Below are positions 52,015-60,045 of a DNA stretch of 64,000 nt, one piece after another; the stretch's first letter is position 1; each line of letters opens with the position of its first letter. Below the pieces are notes generated by a model, which ran no database searches, was not told the DNA's origin, and saw only the letters and a program-made list of their open reading frames with translations. This DNA is from Palsa-870 sp039935415 (GTDB lineage: Bacteria > Chloroflexota > Dormibacteria > Dormibacterales > Dormibacteraceae). A program made the position numbers and the translations under genes. The DNA is taken from assembly GCA_039935415.1 (NCBI GenBank), contig JBDTKH010000058.1:40119-104118 (forward strand), given 5' to 3'.

Positions 52015-53610
52015 CTAGCTCCTTGCTTCTTCCAGCAGCTCGTGCGCCCGAGCCACCGCCTTCGGCGTCACGCCGCCGCTCATCATCCGCGCGAGCTCCC
52101 GTGCGCGCTCGTCGTCGGAGGTGAGCTCGCGCACGCTGACCACGTTGCGCCCGTCCGTGCCGGGCGTTTTCTCCACGAGCAGGTGATGATCGGCGAAGGA
52201 CGCGATCTGCGCGAGGTGCGTGACCACCAGCACCTGGTGCCGCGCGCCGAGGGCCTTCAGGCGCAAGCCCACCTGGATGGCCGCCTCGCCGCCGATGCCG
52301 GCGTCGACCTCGTCGAACACGAGCGTCGGCAGGCGGTCGGCGTCTGCCCCGACGGTCTTGATCGCCAGCATCACGCGCGCGAGCTCGCCGCCGGACGCGA
52401 CCCGCGCCAGGGGCTGCAGCGGCTCGCCCGGATTGGCCGAGAACATCATCTCGGCGCCCTCCGCCCCACCGGACCCGATCTCGGCCGCGGCGCGGAGCTC
52501 GATCTCGAAGCGCGCGCCGTCCAGGCGCAGGCCGGCCAGCTCTGAGGTGACCGCCTTCTGCATCCGGCGCCCAGCCGCGGTCCGAGCTTTCGTCAGCCGT
52601 GCCGCGACCGCGTCGAGCTCCACGCGGCGGCGCTCACGCTCGGCTTGTGCGGACGCGACGGCACCCTCGAGGTCGGCGGTCGCGCCTAGCTGCAGCTCCA
52701 GGCGGCGCCGCTCCTCGATCGCCGATTCGAGCGAGCCTCCGTACTTGCGCTTCAGCCCGTCCAACGCAGAAAGCCGCGACTCGATGGCCTCGAGCCTCCC
52801 CGGGTCGGAATCGAGCAGCTCTCCGTAACGGCGGAGCTCGGCGGCCACGTCGGACGTCTCCTCGATGAGCGATTCGAGCCGTGACGCTTGCTCAGCCAGC
52901 CGGGCGTCGATCTCGGCCGCCGAGCGCACCGCAGCCGCCGCACGCGCCACGCCGTCCTCATGCAGCGCATTGATCGCCTCGAGCCCGAGTTCCGCGAGCC
53001 GCGTCGCGTGCCTGACCGCGGCGCGTTCGGTGGCGAGGCGCTCGTCCTCGCCTGGCTGTGGGTCGGCGGCGCGGAGCTCATCGAGCTGCCAGCGCATGAA
53101 CTCCTGCTCGCGCTGGCCGCGGGACCGGATGGACTCCAGGTCACGGACCCTGCCGCTTGCCTCGACCCACGCGCCGTGTGCGGCGGCGACCGCCGCCCGA
53201 GTGTCGAGCGCGGCGGCGTATCCGTCCAGCAGGTCGGTTTGAGTCTCGGTGTCCAGGAGCGCGTGGTGCTCATGCTGGCCGTGCAGGGCGACCAGCCCGC
53301 GACCCACCTCGCGCAACTGCCCTGGGTTGGCAGGCCGGCCGTCGATGCGGGCGGTGCTTCGCCTCCCGAGCTCGCGCTGAAGCACGAGCGCCTTCCCATC
53401 GGATTCGAACAGGCTCTCGACGATGGCGCGCTCAGCCCCATGGCGAACCTGGTCGGCTCCGGCCCTGGCCCCGAGCGTCAGGCTGAGGGCGTCGACGATC
53501 AGCGACTTGCCGCTGCCTGTCTCGCCCGTCAGCAGGTTGAGGCCGGGACCGAAACTGACACGCGATTCCGCGACCAGAGCGAGGTCGCGGACTTTGAGCT
53601 CCCTCAGCAC
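52015..53610 (-). CDS. recN: DNA repair protein RecN
   Basis: 531 residues, SMC-like ABC ATPase. Walker A GETGSGKS at 29-36, paired coiled-coil arms (about 150-350), signature LARVASGGELARVMLAIK, Walker B PTLVFDEVDAGIGGEAA. GTG start. tlyA-nadK-recN is a conserved order. Confidence 0.95.
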   Translation of the reverse strand: MLRELKVRDLALVAESRVSFGPGLNLLTGETGSGKSLIVDALSLTLGARAGADQVRHGAERAIVESLFESDGKALVLQRELGRRSTARIDGRPANPGQLREVGRGLVALHGQHEHHALLDTETQTDLLDGYAAALDTRAAVAAAHGAWVEASGRVRDLESIRSRGQREQEFMRWQLDELRAADPQPGEDERLATERAAVRHATRLAELGLEAINALHEDGVARAAAAVRSAAEIDARLAEQASRLESLIEETSDVAAELRRYGELLDSDPGRLEAIESRLSALDGLKRKYGGSLESAIEERRRLELQLGATADLEGAVASAQAERERRRVELDAVAARLTKARTAAGRRMQKAVTSELAGLRLDGARFEIELRAAAEIGSGGAEGAEMMFSANPGEPLQPLARVASGGELARVMLAIKTVGADADRLPTLVFDEVDAGIGGEAAIQVGLRLKALGARHQVLVVTHLAQIASFADHHLLVEKTPGTDGRNVVSVRELTSDDERARELARMMSGGVTPKAVARAHELLEEARS

Positions 53611-53625
53611 TGGTGGCTCGCCACC

Positions 53626-54468
53626 CTACTTATTGGGAACGAGGGGACGCCCCCACCCGAGCTTTTCGCCGAGGCGCTTGTAGAAGCTCTCCGGCGGGCT
53701 GAAACGGATGACTTTCAGCCGGCGCGGGTGGGAGCCGCAGCGCACCCGGTCGCCGGTCTCGACGGCTCGCCCCCGGCGCCCGCCATCGATGCGCATCTCG
53801 CCCGGCCCGCGAATCACCGCCAGCGTGATGTCCTGGCCGGGCGGGAACACGATGGGGCGTACGGTGAGGGCGAACGGGTTCATGGGCACGAGCACCAGGT
53901 CGCGAAGCGTGGGTTCCAGGATCGGGCCGCCGCTCGCCAGCGCGTAAGCCGTCGAACCGGTGGCCGTCGCGACCATCACGCCGTCGGCGTCGATGACACC
54001 GACCGCCTGGCCGCCGACATCGATCTCCACCCGCAGCATGCGAGCGTCGCCCGAATGATCAACCACCACCTCGTTGAGCCCGATAGCACGGGTCACCGTG
54101 CGAGTCCCCCGGCTCAGGACCACCTGCAGGACGGTTCGTTCCTCGATTCGGTGCCCGCCGTCGAGGAAGCGCACGAGGCCGGCGCCCAGCTGGTCGGCCT
54201 CGAGCTCCGTGAGGAAGCCGAGGCGGCCAAGGTTGACTCCGAGGATCGGTATGCCGCGGGGCGCCGCCAGCCTGGCGCCCGCCAGGAACGTGCCGTCGCC
54301 GCCCAGCGTCACCACCAGCCCGGTGTCCTTGAGGCGTGACGTGAGCCCCGTCGCGGGACCGTCACGGTCCGCCTCCCAACCCTCGACGCCTCTCGCCTTG
54401 AGCACGGCGATCGCGCCGTCGACGACGTCCTGCTCCGCCCTGGGCCCGCGCAGGATGCAGACGTTCAT
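53626..54468 (-). CDS. nadK: NAD kinase
   Basis: 280 residues from ATG 54468. GGDGTFL at 56-62, GVNLGRLGFLTE, GLNEVVVD, and TGSTAYALASGGPIL are diagnostic. Makes NADP from NAD with ATP or polyphosphate. The upstream frame (46 residues) is translated palindromic repeat and is excluded. No Shine-Dalgarno. Confidence 0.95.
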   Translation of the reverse strand: MNVCILRGPRAEQDVVDGAIAVLKARGVEGWEADRDGPATGLTSRLKDTGLVVTLGGDGTFLAGARLAAPRGIPILGVNLGRLGFLTELEADQLGAGLVRFLDGGHRIEERTVLQVVLSRGTRTVTRAIGLNEVVVDHSGDARMLRVEIDVGGQAVGVIDADGVMVATATGSTAYALASGGPILEPTLRDLVLVPMNPFALTVRPIVFPPGQDITLAVIRGPGEMRIDGGRRGRAVETGDRVRCGSHPRRLKVIRFSPPESFYKRLGEKLGWGRPLVPNK

Positions 54469-54469
54469 G

Positions 54470-54648
54470 GGAGCTGAGGCCGGAGGGCCGGCCGAGAGAT
54501 TCGGTGACCAGGTGGTCCAGATGCTAGGCGCGGCCGAGCACCGGAGCGAGCGCACCCGGCCATGCGCGAGCGAGGAGCGGAGGCCGCAACGACGCAGATG
54601 GGCCACATGGGCGCCGAATATCCGGCTGGCATCTCTGGCCTCAGCTCC
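54470..54648. repeat. Large imperfect palindromic element between tlyA and nadK
   Basis: Perfect 12-bp terminal inverted repeats (54470-54481 GGAGCTGAGGCC and 54637-54648), continuing inward as an imperfect palindrome (CCGGCCGAGAGATTCGG vs CCAGCCGGATATTCGG, then GGTGGTCCAGATGC vs GTGGCCCATCTGC). The whole 179 bases can fold into one long stem. Its right end provides the tlyA stop codon (54641-54643). One arm recurs at 21964-22068. MITE- or REP-like. Confidence 0.65.
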
Positions 54649-55360
54649 TTGGCGTCAAGTGAAAGAAGATCTCCTGGTTGCCCTCGGCGCCCGTGATCTC
54701 GGAGGGCGCATCCGCCGCGACGCGATAACCGTGGCCGGCACACCAGGCGCGGAAGCGTCCCAGCGCCGCCTCTATCACCGCCGTTTCGCGAACGATGCCG
54801 CCCTTCCCCACCTCGGCCCGGCCGACCTCGAACTGCGGCTTGAACAGCGCGACGACCTCGGCCGCGGGCGCCGCGTGCAGCAGCGCGGGCAGCACTTTTT
54901 CAAGGCTGATGAAGGAGACGTCGACGACGATCAGGGAAACCGGCTCTGGGAACGCCTCGAGTTCGCGCGCGTTGACACGTTCGATCACGACCACGCGGGG
55001 GTCCTGGCGCAGGCGCCAGCGGATGAGGCCGCGTCCTACGTCGAGCGCGTATACCTTCGCCGCGCCACGCCGGAGGAGCACGTCGGTGAAGCCGCCCGTC
55101 GACGCGCCGATGTCGGCGCACACGAGACCGGATGGGTCGACGCCGAACCCGTCCAGCGCGGGCCCGAGCTTCAGCGATCCCCGGCTGGCAAAATCCGGGT
55201 CCGACTCGACCGAGATCGCCGCGTCGTCGTCAAACGAGCGATCCGGCCGCCGCACGGTTTCGCCGGCGACTCGAACCTTTCCCGCGATGATCAACGCCTG
55301 CGCGCGCTCCCGCGACTCGGCAAGCCCGCTGCGCGTAACCATCACGTCGAGGCGGGGCAT
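54641..55360 (-). CDS. tlyA: TlyA family rRNA 2'-O-methyltransferase / putative hemolysin
   Basis: 239 residues: S4 domain (PRLDVMVTRSGLAESRERAQALIIAGKVRVAGE) then an FtsJ-like methyltransferase with SAM motif DIGASTGGFTDVLL and VVDVSFISL. TlyA methylates 16S and 23S rRNA and affects capreomycin sensitivity in mycobacteria. ATG shares one base with the upstream stop (TGATG). Confidence 0.93.
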   Translation of the reverse strand: MPRLDVMVTRSGLAESRERAQALIIAGKVRVAGETVRRPDRSFDDDAAISVESDPDFASRGSLKLGPALDGFGVDPSGLVCADIGASTGGFTDVLLRRGAAKVYALDVGRGLIRWRLRQDPRVVVIERVNARELEAFPEPVSLIVVDVSFISLEKVLPALLHAAPAAEVVALFKPQFEVGRAEVGKGGIVRETAVIEAALGRFRAWCAGHGYRVAADAPSEITGAEGNQEIFFHLTPRS

Positions 55361-55773
55361 CAGACGAGGATGCCGATCGCGATGCCGAGCAACGCGCCGA
55401 CCAGCACCTCAAAAGGCGTATGTCCGAGGAGCTCGCGGAGCTTCTGCTCCTGCATGCCCCGCATGTGCACCAGGTCCTCGACGAGGCGGTTCAGGATTGC
55501 GGCCTGGCGACCGGCCGCGCGCCGGAGGCCGGCGGCGTCATACATCACCACGAACGAGAAGATAAGGGCGATCGCGAACGGAGCAGAAGACACGCCTGAA
55601 TATTTACCGACACCTGCGGTCAGGCCCATGACGATGGCGGCGTGGCTGCTGGGCATGCCGCCCGTCTCGGCCAGCACTCTCAGGTTAAGCCGGCGCTGCC
55701 GGACTGAGGTGAGGATCACCTTGGCGGCTTGGGCGATCGTCCATGCGACCAGGGGGGCGAGGAGGTATCTCAC
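55360..55773 (-). CDS. Divergent PAP2 family membrane protein (YuiD-like)
   Basis: 137 residues. GGMPSSHA near 38-45, LRRAAGRQAAILN and the ending ELLGHTPFEVLVGALLG define the divergent-PAP2 (DUF212) family; four membrane segments. Possibly a lipid phosphatase; unproven. GTGA overlap with xseB. Confidence 0.87.
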   Translation of the reverse strand: MRYLLAPLVAWTIAQAAKVILTSVRQRRLNLRVLAETGGMPSSHAAIVMGLTAGVGKYSGVSSAPFAIALIFSFVVMYDAAGLRRAAGRQAAILNRLVEDLVHMRGMQEQKLRELLGHTPFEVLVGALLGIAIGILV

Positions 55774-55976
55774 TCGGCCAGGGCTTCGGTGAGCTGTGCG
55801 GCTCGGGTCTTCAGGTCATCCAGGCGTGACTGCGCATCGGCGAGAAGCCGAATGGCGCGTTGATGCGCCGCCACGAGATCTTCAAGCGGCGCGGTTCCCT
55901 CCGCCAGCTGGGCGATCACCTGCTCCAGGCTCTTGAGCAGCTCCTCCAGGCCCGGCGGTGCAGGAGCCACGCTCAT
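55770..55976 (-). CDS. xseB: Exodeoxyribonuclease VII small subunit
   Basis: 68 residues, two-helix pattern LEELLKSLEQVIAQLAEGTAPLEDLVAAHQRAIRLL. Needs XseA, which is not in this window. ATGA overlap with nusB, which precedes it in the same operon. Confidence 0.88.
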   Translation of the reverse strand: MSVAPAPPGLEELLKSLEQVIAQLAEGTAPLEDLVAAHQRAIRLLADAQSRLDDLKTRAAQLTEALAE

Positions 55977-56377
55977 GTCGCCGTCGCCGCGACGCGGCCG
56001 AGGATGCCGTTGACAAACCGGCCGGACTCGTCTCCCGAGAACGTCTTTGCCAGCTCGATGGACTCGTTGATCGCCGCCTTGGTCGGCACATGGCGGTCGA
56101 TCGCGATCTCGTAGACCGCGATGCGCAGGATGATGCGGTCCACCTTCGCCATCTGGGCCAGCTTCCAGTGCTCGGAGGCGTCGCTCAGGATCGCGTCGAG
56201 CTTCTCGCCGTTGGCGATCACGCCGTTGACGAGTTGCCCGGCGAAGCTCGCCACGTCAGCCGTCGCGGCGCCTTCCGCGGCGTGGTACTCCAGGACCTCC
56301 TCCGGATCGTCGCCGGTGCCCTCGATCTGAAACAGCACCTTGAGCGCCAGCTCCCTGGCCTGGTGTCGCTTTCCCAA
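55973..56377 (-). CDS. nusB: Transcription antitermination factor NusB
   Basis: 134 residues. RHQARELALKVLFQIEG, KLAQMAKVDRIILRIAVYEI and KAAINESIELAKTFSGDESGRFVNGILG. TTG start at 56377 with AGGGG four bases upstream. All-helical protein binding boxA RNA with S10. Follows the Asp23 gene, a common pairing. Confidence 0.94.
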   Translation of the reverse strand: MGKRHQARELALKVLFQIEGTGDDPEEVLEYHAAEGAATADVASFAGQLVNGVIANGEKLDAILSDASEHWKLAQMAKVDRIILRIAVYEIAIDRHVPTKAAINESIELAKTFSGDESGRFVNGILGRVAATAT

Positions 56378-56384
56378 GCGGCCC

Positions 56385-56735
56385 CTAGTTGGCGAACGAG
56401 ACGCTTGAGACGAAGACGTTGACCTCGCCGACTTCAAGTCCGAGCATGCGCTCCGTCGCCTCGACGACGTTTCCCTGCACCGCGGCGGCCACGTCCGCGA
56501 GCTTGGCGTCAGACTCGACCGTGAGGAAGACCTCGAGGTGGATGGACCGATCAGACTCGATGTGAACCCGCACGCCCCGGTGGGCGGACTGGCGGCGCAC
56601 CCAGTCGCCAAAGTGTCGGGCCGCCGACTCGTCCATCCCCTGCACGCCCTCGACCTCGCAGGCGGCGAGCGCCGCGATGCTCGCGAGCACCTCGTTGGCG
56701 ACCCGGACCGCTCCAAGGGAGCCGTTCTCACTCAT
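56385..56735 (-). CDS. Asp23/Gls24 family envelope stress protein
   Basis: 116 residues. ANEVLASIAALAACEVEGVQGM and VEVFLTVE-like VFLTVESDAKLADVAAAVQ with the terminal VNVFVSSVSF mark DUF322/Asp23. Cell-surface or envelope-associated stress protein in Firmicutes. First of the asp23-nusB-xseB-YuiD-tlyA-nadK-recN run; TAGCAT lies nine bases before the ATG. Confidence 0.88.
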   Translation of the reverse strand: MSENGSLGAVRVANEVLASIAALAACEVEGVQGMDESAARHFGDWVRRQSAHRGVRVHIESDRSIHLEVFLTVESDAKLADVAAAVQGNVVEATERMLGLEVGEVNVFVSSVSFAN

Positions 56736-56744
56736 CAGGGCCTG

Positions 56745-56750
56745 ATGCTA
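56745..56750 (-). promoter_or_regulatory. Putative -10 box (TAGCAT) of the asp23-nusB operon
   Basis: TAGCAT ends nine bases before the ATG at 56735 with no Shine-Dalgarno. Follows the TAnnnT pattern seen at other operon starts. Confidence 0.4.
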
Positions 56751-56775
56751 CCGCGTGGGGCCCACCCAGGTACAC

Positions 56776-56947
56776 CTAGCGCGGCAGGGGCGACCGGGTT
56801 TCCCCGGTCGCGACTTTGTCCAACTCACTCCATGCGCAGCAGGGAGTTTTCTCTTAGTTAAACCCCATCCTCATACCGGAAGGAGAGCAGCCCCGTCGCG
56901 AAGCGACCGGGCGATGAGAGGAAACCACTCCGGGGTTTCCTCTCATA
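56776..56947 (-). repeat. Dispersed two-hairpin 3'-end element, copy 3
   Basis: Starts two bases after the efp stop (minus strand) with TATGAGAGGAAAC. Hairpin 1: 56915-56926 / 56934-56945 (12 bp, 7-base loop). Middle GGAAGGAGAGCAGCCCCGTCGCG (plus strand, 56879-56901). Hairpin 2: 56790-56798 / 56803-56811 (9 bp, 4-base loop). Ends CGCTAG. About 71 bases (56876-56946) are nearly identical to copy 2 inverted. Confidence 0.85.
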
Positions 56948-56948
56948 C

Positions 56949-57506
56949 TCAGGCTCGTTCCATATACGTCTGGGTGCGGGTGTCGACCCGGATCACGTCG
57001 CCCGGCTGGATGAACAGCGGCACCTGGATCGTGGCCCCGGTCTCCAGCCTCGCCGGCTTGGTCGCCCCCGACACCGTGTCGCCCTTGAATCCCGGGTCCG
57101 TGGATACGACCTTGAGCTCGACGTTGATCGGGAGCTCGACGCCGATCAGCCTGTCCTGGTACCGCAGGAGGTTCGCCGTGCTTCCTTCCTTGAGCAGCGG
57201 CAGCACCGACTCGAGCAGGTCCTCGTCCACGGCCACCTGGTCGTACGTCTGAGTGTCCATGAAGTAGTGGTGCGCCCCGTCCGCGTAGAGGTACGTCGCC
57301 TGGTTCTTTTCGATGCGTACGGTCTTGTACTTGTCGCCGCTGCGAAAGCTCTGCTCGAAGATCGAGCCCGTTAAGAGGTTGCGTAGCTTCGCCTTGATGA
57401 CGGCGCCCGCGCGCGCAAGCTTGATGTGCTCGACATTGACGACCTGAAGCAGCTGGCTGTCCATCTCGAACATGGTTCCATTGCGAAAGTCGTTGCTGGA
57501 AATCAC
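56949..57506 (-). CDS. efp: Elongation factor P
   Basis: 185 residues, three beta barrels; relieves stalling at polyproline. The tip loop of domain I reads HIKLARAGAVIK (27-38): Arg32 occupies the tip, and the Pro-Gly of the usual KPGK/R loop is Leu-Ala. The C-terminal signature appears as VSTDPGFKGDT and LFIQPGDVIRVDTRTQTYMERA. GTGA overlap with aroQ. No EarP, EpmA or YmfI is visible here, so any modification is unknown. Confidence 0.94.
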   Translation of the reverse strand: MISSNDFRNGTMFEMDSQLLQVVNVEHIKLARAGAVIKAKLRNLLTGSIFEQSFRSGDKYKTVRIEKNQATYLYADGAHHYFMDTQTYDQVAVDEDLLESVLPLLKEGSTANLLRYQDRLIGVELPINVELKVVSTDPGFKGDTVSGATKPARLETGATIQVPLFIQPGDVIRVDTRTQTYMERA

Positions 57507-57934
57507 CTGTCCGCCGCCAGGTACTCCATCGCCAATCCATATCCAGCAAAACCCAGTCCGGTAATCACGCCGCGGGCGGCGCGGGCCGTGACGCTTTTCG
57601 AGCGGAACTCCTCGCGGGCATGGATGTTCGAGAGGTGGACCTCGACGGTCGGAACCGCCACCGCCTGCAGGCAGTCGTAAAGCGCGAGCGAGTAGTGAGA
57701 CAGCGCCCCTGGGTTGATCACGATCCCGAGCGCGCCCGGCGCCTCCTTCTGGATGAAGTCGATGATCTCCCCCTCATGGTTGCTCTGGAACACCCGGACC
57801 TCGACCCCCAGCTCGCGCGCCTTGGCCCGCACGGTCTTCAGCAGGTCCGCGAGCGAGAGGGTCCCGTAGATTTGCGGCTCGCGTTTGCCGAGGAGGTTCA
57901 GGTTGGGCCCGTTGACGACCACGATCCGCTTCAT
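57503..57934 (-). CDS. aroQ: 3-dehydroquinate dehydratase, type II
   Basis: 143 residues. NGPNLNLLGKREPQIYG with the catalytic Tyr, FQSNHEGEIIDFIQ, INPGALSHYS, and VEVHLSNIHAREEFR. Third step of the shikimate pathway. ATG overlaps the aroB stop (ATGA). Confidence 0.95.
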   Translation of the reverse strand: MKRIVVVNGPNLNLLGKREPQIYGTLSLADLLKTVRAKARELGVEVRVFQSNHEGEIIDFIQKEAPGALGIVINPGALSHYSLALYDCLQAVAVPTVEVHLSNIHAREEFRSKSVTARAARGVITGLGFAGYGLAMEYLAADR

Positions 57935-59007
57935 GACAGCGCCCTCGTCACGACTCGCCGGACTACCGCGGGTGGAATCGAGTGGCCCGGTTCGGCGTGT
58001 CCGAGACGGCGCGGCATCACCCACGCCACCTTGCCTCTACGGGCCTTCTTATCGCGGCTGATTGCTTCGATCAAGCGTTTCGGGTCGACGCGCGGGGGCT
58101 TGTCGGGCAGGCCGTACGCGGTGAGCAGCTCATCCTGGGTGTCGACCAGGCGCCTGCCGCACAGGTCGGTCGCCAGGGCGATGCGGGCGGCCACGCGCAT
58201 GCCGAACGCCACCGCACGCCCGTGCGAGATTCGGAATCCCGTCGCCGCCTCCAGCGCGTGCCCCGCAGTGTGGCCGTAGTTGAGGATGGCCCGCCGCCCC
58301 TGCTCCCGCTCGTCCTTGGCCACCACCAGAGCCTTTGCCGCAACACATCGAAACACCACTCTCTCCAGCATCGCCCGGTCCGCCTCGAGGAGGCGCGGGC
58401 GCTCCTTCTGCAAGAGGTCGATCAGGCCCCGGTCCATAGCGACGGCGTACTTTACAACCTCGGCGAAGGCGTCCCGATAGCTTACCGGGGGCAGGCTGTC
58501 CAGGCTCGCCATGTCGGCGATCACGGCCGATGGCTGCCAGAACGCGCCGATCGCATTCTTGGAGTGCGTCCCGTTGATCCCCGTCTTGCCGCCGATGCTG
58601 GAATCCACCATCGCCAGGAGAGTCGTAGGCACGCCGACCAGCCTCACGCCACGCTGCCACACCGCGGCCGCGAACCCCGCCAGGTCGCCCACCGTACCGC
58701 CCCCGACCGCGATCACGCAGCCGCCTCGATCGATCCGCTGCCGCTCCAGGAAGGCGAGCACCTCGTGCAGCTGGGCCATTGACTTCGAGCGCTCCGCCGC
58801 GGGGACGACGTGGATCGCGGTCTTGAGCCCCGCTCGCTTGATGGACTTGGCAACTTTCACGGCCCACGGCCGGACGTTGGAGTCGGTGACGATGGCCACG
58901 CCTGTCGGGTCGAGCCGTGACATCACGCCGCGAAGCTCGCGGTGGAGGTTGCTGCCGATCAGGACCGGGTAGCTGCCAGACGGCGAGTCGAGGATCAGTC
59001 GGACCAC
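57931..59007 (-). CDS. aroB: 3-dehydroquinate synthase
   Basis: 358 residues. GGGTVGDLAGFAAAVWQRG, VPTTLLAMVDSSIGGKTGIN, and the metal-ligand NYGHTAGHALE. Converts DAHP to dehydroquinate with NAD and a divalent metal. GTG at 59007, inside the aroK end (13-base overlap); the longer upstream frame covers aroK and is spurious. Confidence 0.95.
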   Translation of the reverse strand: MVRLILDSPSGSYPVLIGSNLHRELRGVMSRLDPTGVAIVTDSNVRPWAVKVAKSIKRAGLKTAIHVVPAAERSKSMAQLHEVLAFLERQRIDRGGCVIAVGGGTVGDLAGFAAAVWQRGVRLVGVPTTLLAMVDSSIGGKTGINGTHSKNAIGAFWQPSAVIADMASLDSLPPVSYRDAFAEVVKYAVAMDRGLIDLLQKERPRLLEADRAMLERVVFRCVAAKALVVAKDEREQGRRAILNYGHTAGHALEAATGFRISHGRAVAFGMRVAARIALATDLCGRRLVDTQDELLTAYGLPDKPPRVDPKRLIEAISRDKKARRGKVAWVMPRRLGHAEPGHSIPPAVVRRVVTRALS

Positions 59008-59492
59008 AGCCTGATGACCTCCGCGGCAACGACGTCCGCCGGCCGATCGCCGTCCACCCGATGGGCGGCCTGCTCGTATCGTGGCCGCCGGCGCTCGAAC
59101 AACGCCTCGACCTCCCGCGGCGACCGGCCGGACACCAGCGGCCGTCCCGGCTCCGCCTGGATCCTCTCCCAGAGCGTGCCGAACGGCGCTTCGAGATAGA
59201 CGGTGACCGCCCGACTTGAAACCAGCCGCCAGCTTGCGTCGTCCATCACAGCTCCGCCCCCGAGGGCGACCACGGCACCGGGTACAAGGGCGCTGGGCAG
59301 CAGCTGCGCCTCGAGGGCGCGAAAGGCGGGCTCGCTGCCGGTCGCGAAGATGTCGGCAATCGGCATCCCGGCCGCCTCCTCCACCAACAGGTCCAGGTCG
59401 CGAAAGGGCGACCCGGTGCGCTCGGCGACAAGGGCGCCGATCAGCGTCTTGCCCGATCCCATGAACCCGAGGAGCGCGAGCGGCTGCTTCAG
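58995..59492 (-). CDS. aroK: Shikimate kinase
   Basis: 165 residues. P-loop GFMGSGKT at 9-16, the shikimate-binding DLD, ALGGGAVMD and the lid RPLVSGRSPREVEALFERRRPRYEQAA. No ATG/GTG/TTG is present near the conserved N-terminus KQPLALLGFMGSGKT; CTG at 59492 overlaps the upstream stop as CTGA and is proposed as start. Confidence 0.92.
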   Translation of the reverse strand: MKQPLALLGFMGSGKTLIGALVAERTGSPFRDLDLLVEEAAGMPIADIFATGSEPAFRALEAQLLPSALVPGAVVALGGGAVMDDASWRLVSSRAVTVYLEAPFGTLWERIQAEPGRPLVSGRSPREVEALFERRRPRYEQAAHRVDGDRPADVVAAEVIRLWSD

Positions 59493-60025
59493 ATTCCGCT
59501 GGGGTTGGCGGAGACCGGCGGAGCTCCCGCAGGCGCGCCGCCGCGCCGCTTCTCCGATTGCATGAAGACGTGGTCTCGGAAGGTCCCCGGCTTTGGAAGG
59601 TGATCGAGGATCTCGGCACCCTGCGCTCCGGCCGCGTCGATCTCCACGCGACCGTATCCGAGGATCCGCCCGAGGACCGACTGCTTGGTCGTGCAGTCCT
59701 GCACCCGATCGATCGGGATGACCTTCTCCGAGCGCCCGAAGACGCCGGTCTCGATCTTGATCCGCTGGTCGGTGAGCGTGTATGAGATCGACTGCCAGCG
59801 GATCCAGACCACGATCAGCCATAGCAGGGCGATGGCAAACACGCCGAGAGTGAGGAAGGTCCTGAAGTGAGGCGGCAAGCTCCCGTAGTTGTCGAGGAGG
59901 ACGTTGTAGTCAGCCCATAGAACGAGAAGGATCACGACGACCGGGATGATCAGGGTGCGAATAAGGGTCACCCAGTGCGGGTGGTCCTTGAGGATCAGGT
60001 TCTCGCCTGGAAGGAGATTGCTCAT
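59489..60025 (-). CDS. PH-like (bPH2/YdbS) membrane protein
   Basis: 178 residues. Two membrane helices (about 22-40 and 58-76), then a bacterial PH-like domain: YTLTDQRIKIETGVFGRSEKVIPIDRVQDCTTKQSVLGRILGYGRVEI. Gly/Ala/Pro-rich C-terminus. Unknown function. Inserted between the prepilin peptidase and aroK genes; GACAAT eight bases before its ATG is a weak -10 candidate. Confidence 0.85.
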   Translation of the reverse strand: MSNLLPGENLILKDHPHWVTLIRTLIIPVVVILLVLWADYNVLLDNYGSLPPHFRTFLTLGVFAIALLWLIVVWIRWQSISYTLTDQRIKIETGVFGRSEKVIPIDRVQDCTTKQSVLGRILGYGRVEIDAAGAQGAEILDHLPKPGTFRDHVFMQSEKRRGGAPAGAPPVSANPSGI

Positions 60026-60045
60026 GGGCGCCTATTGTCCACGAC

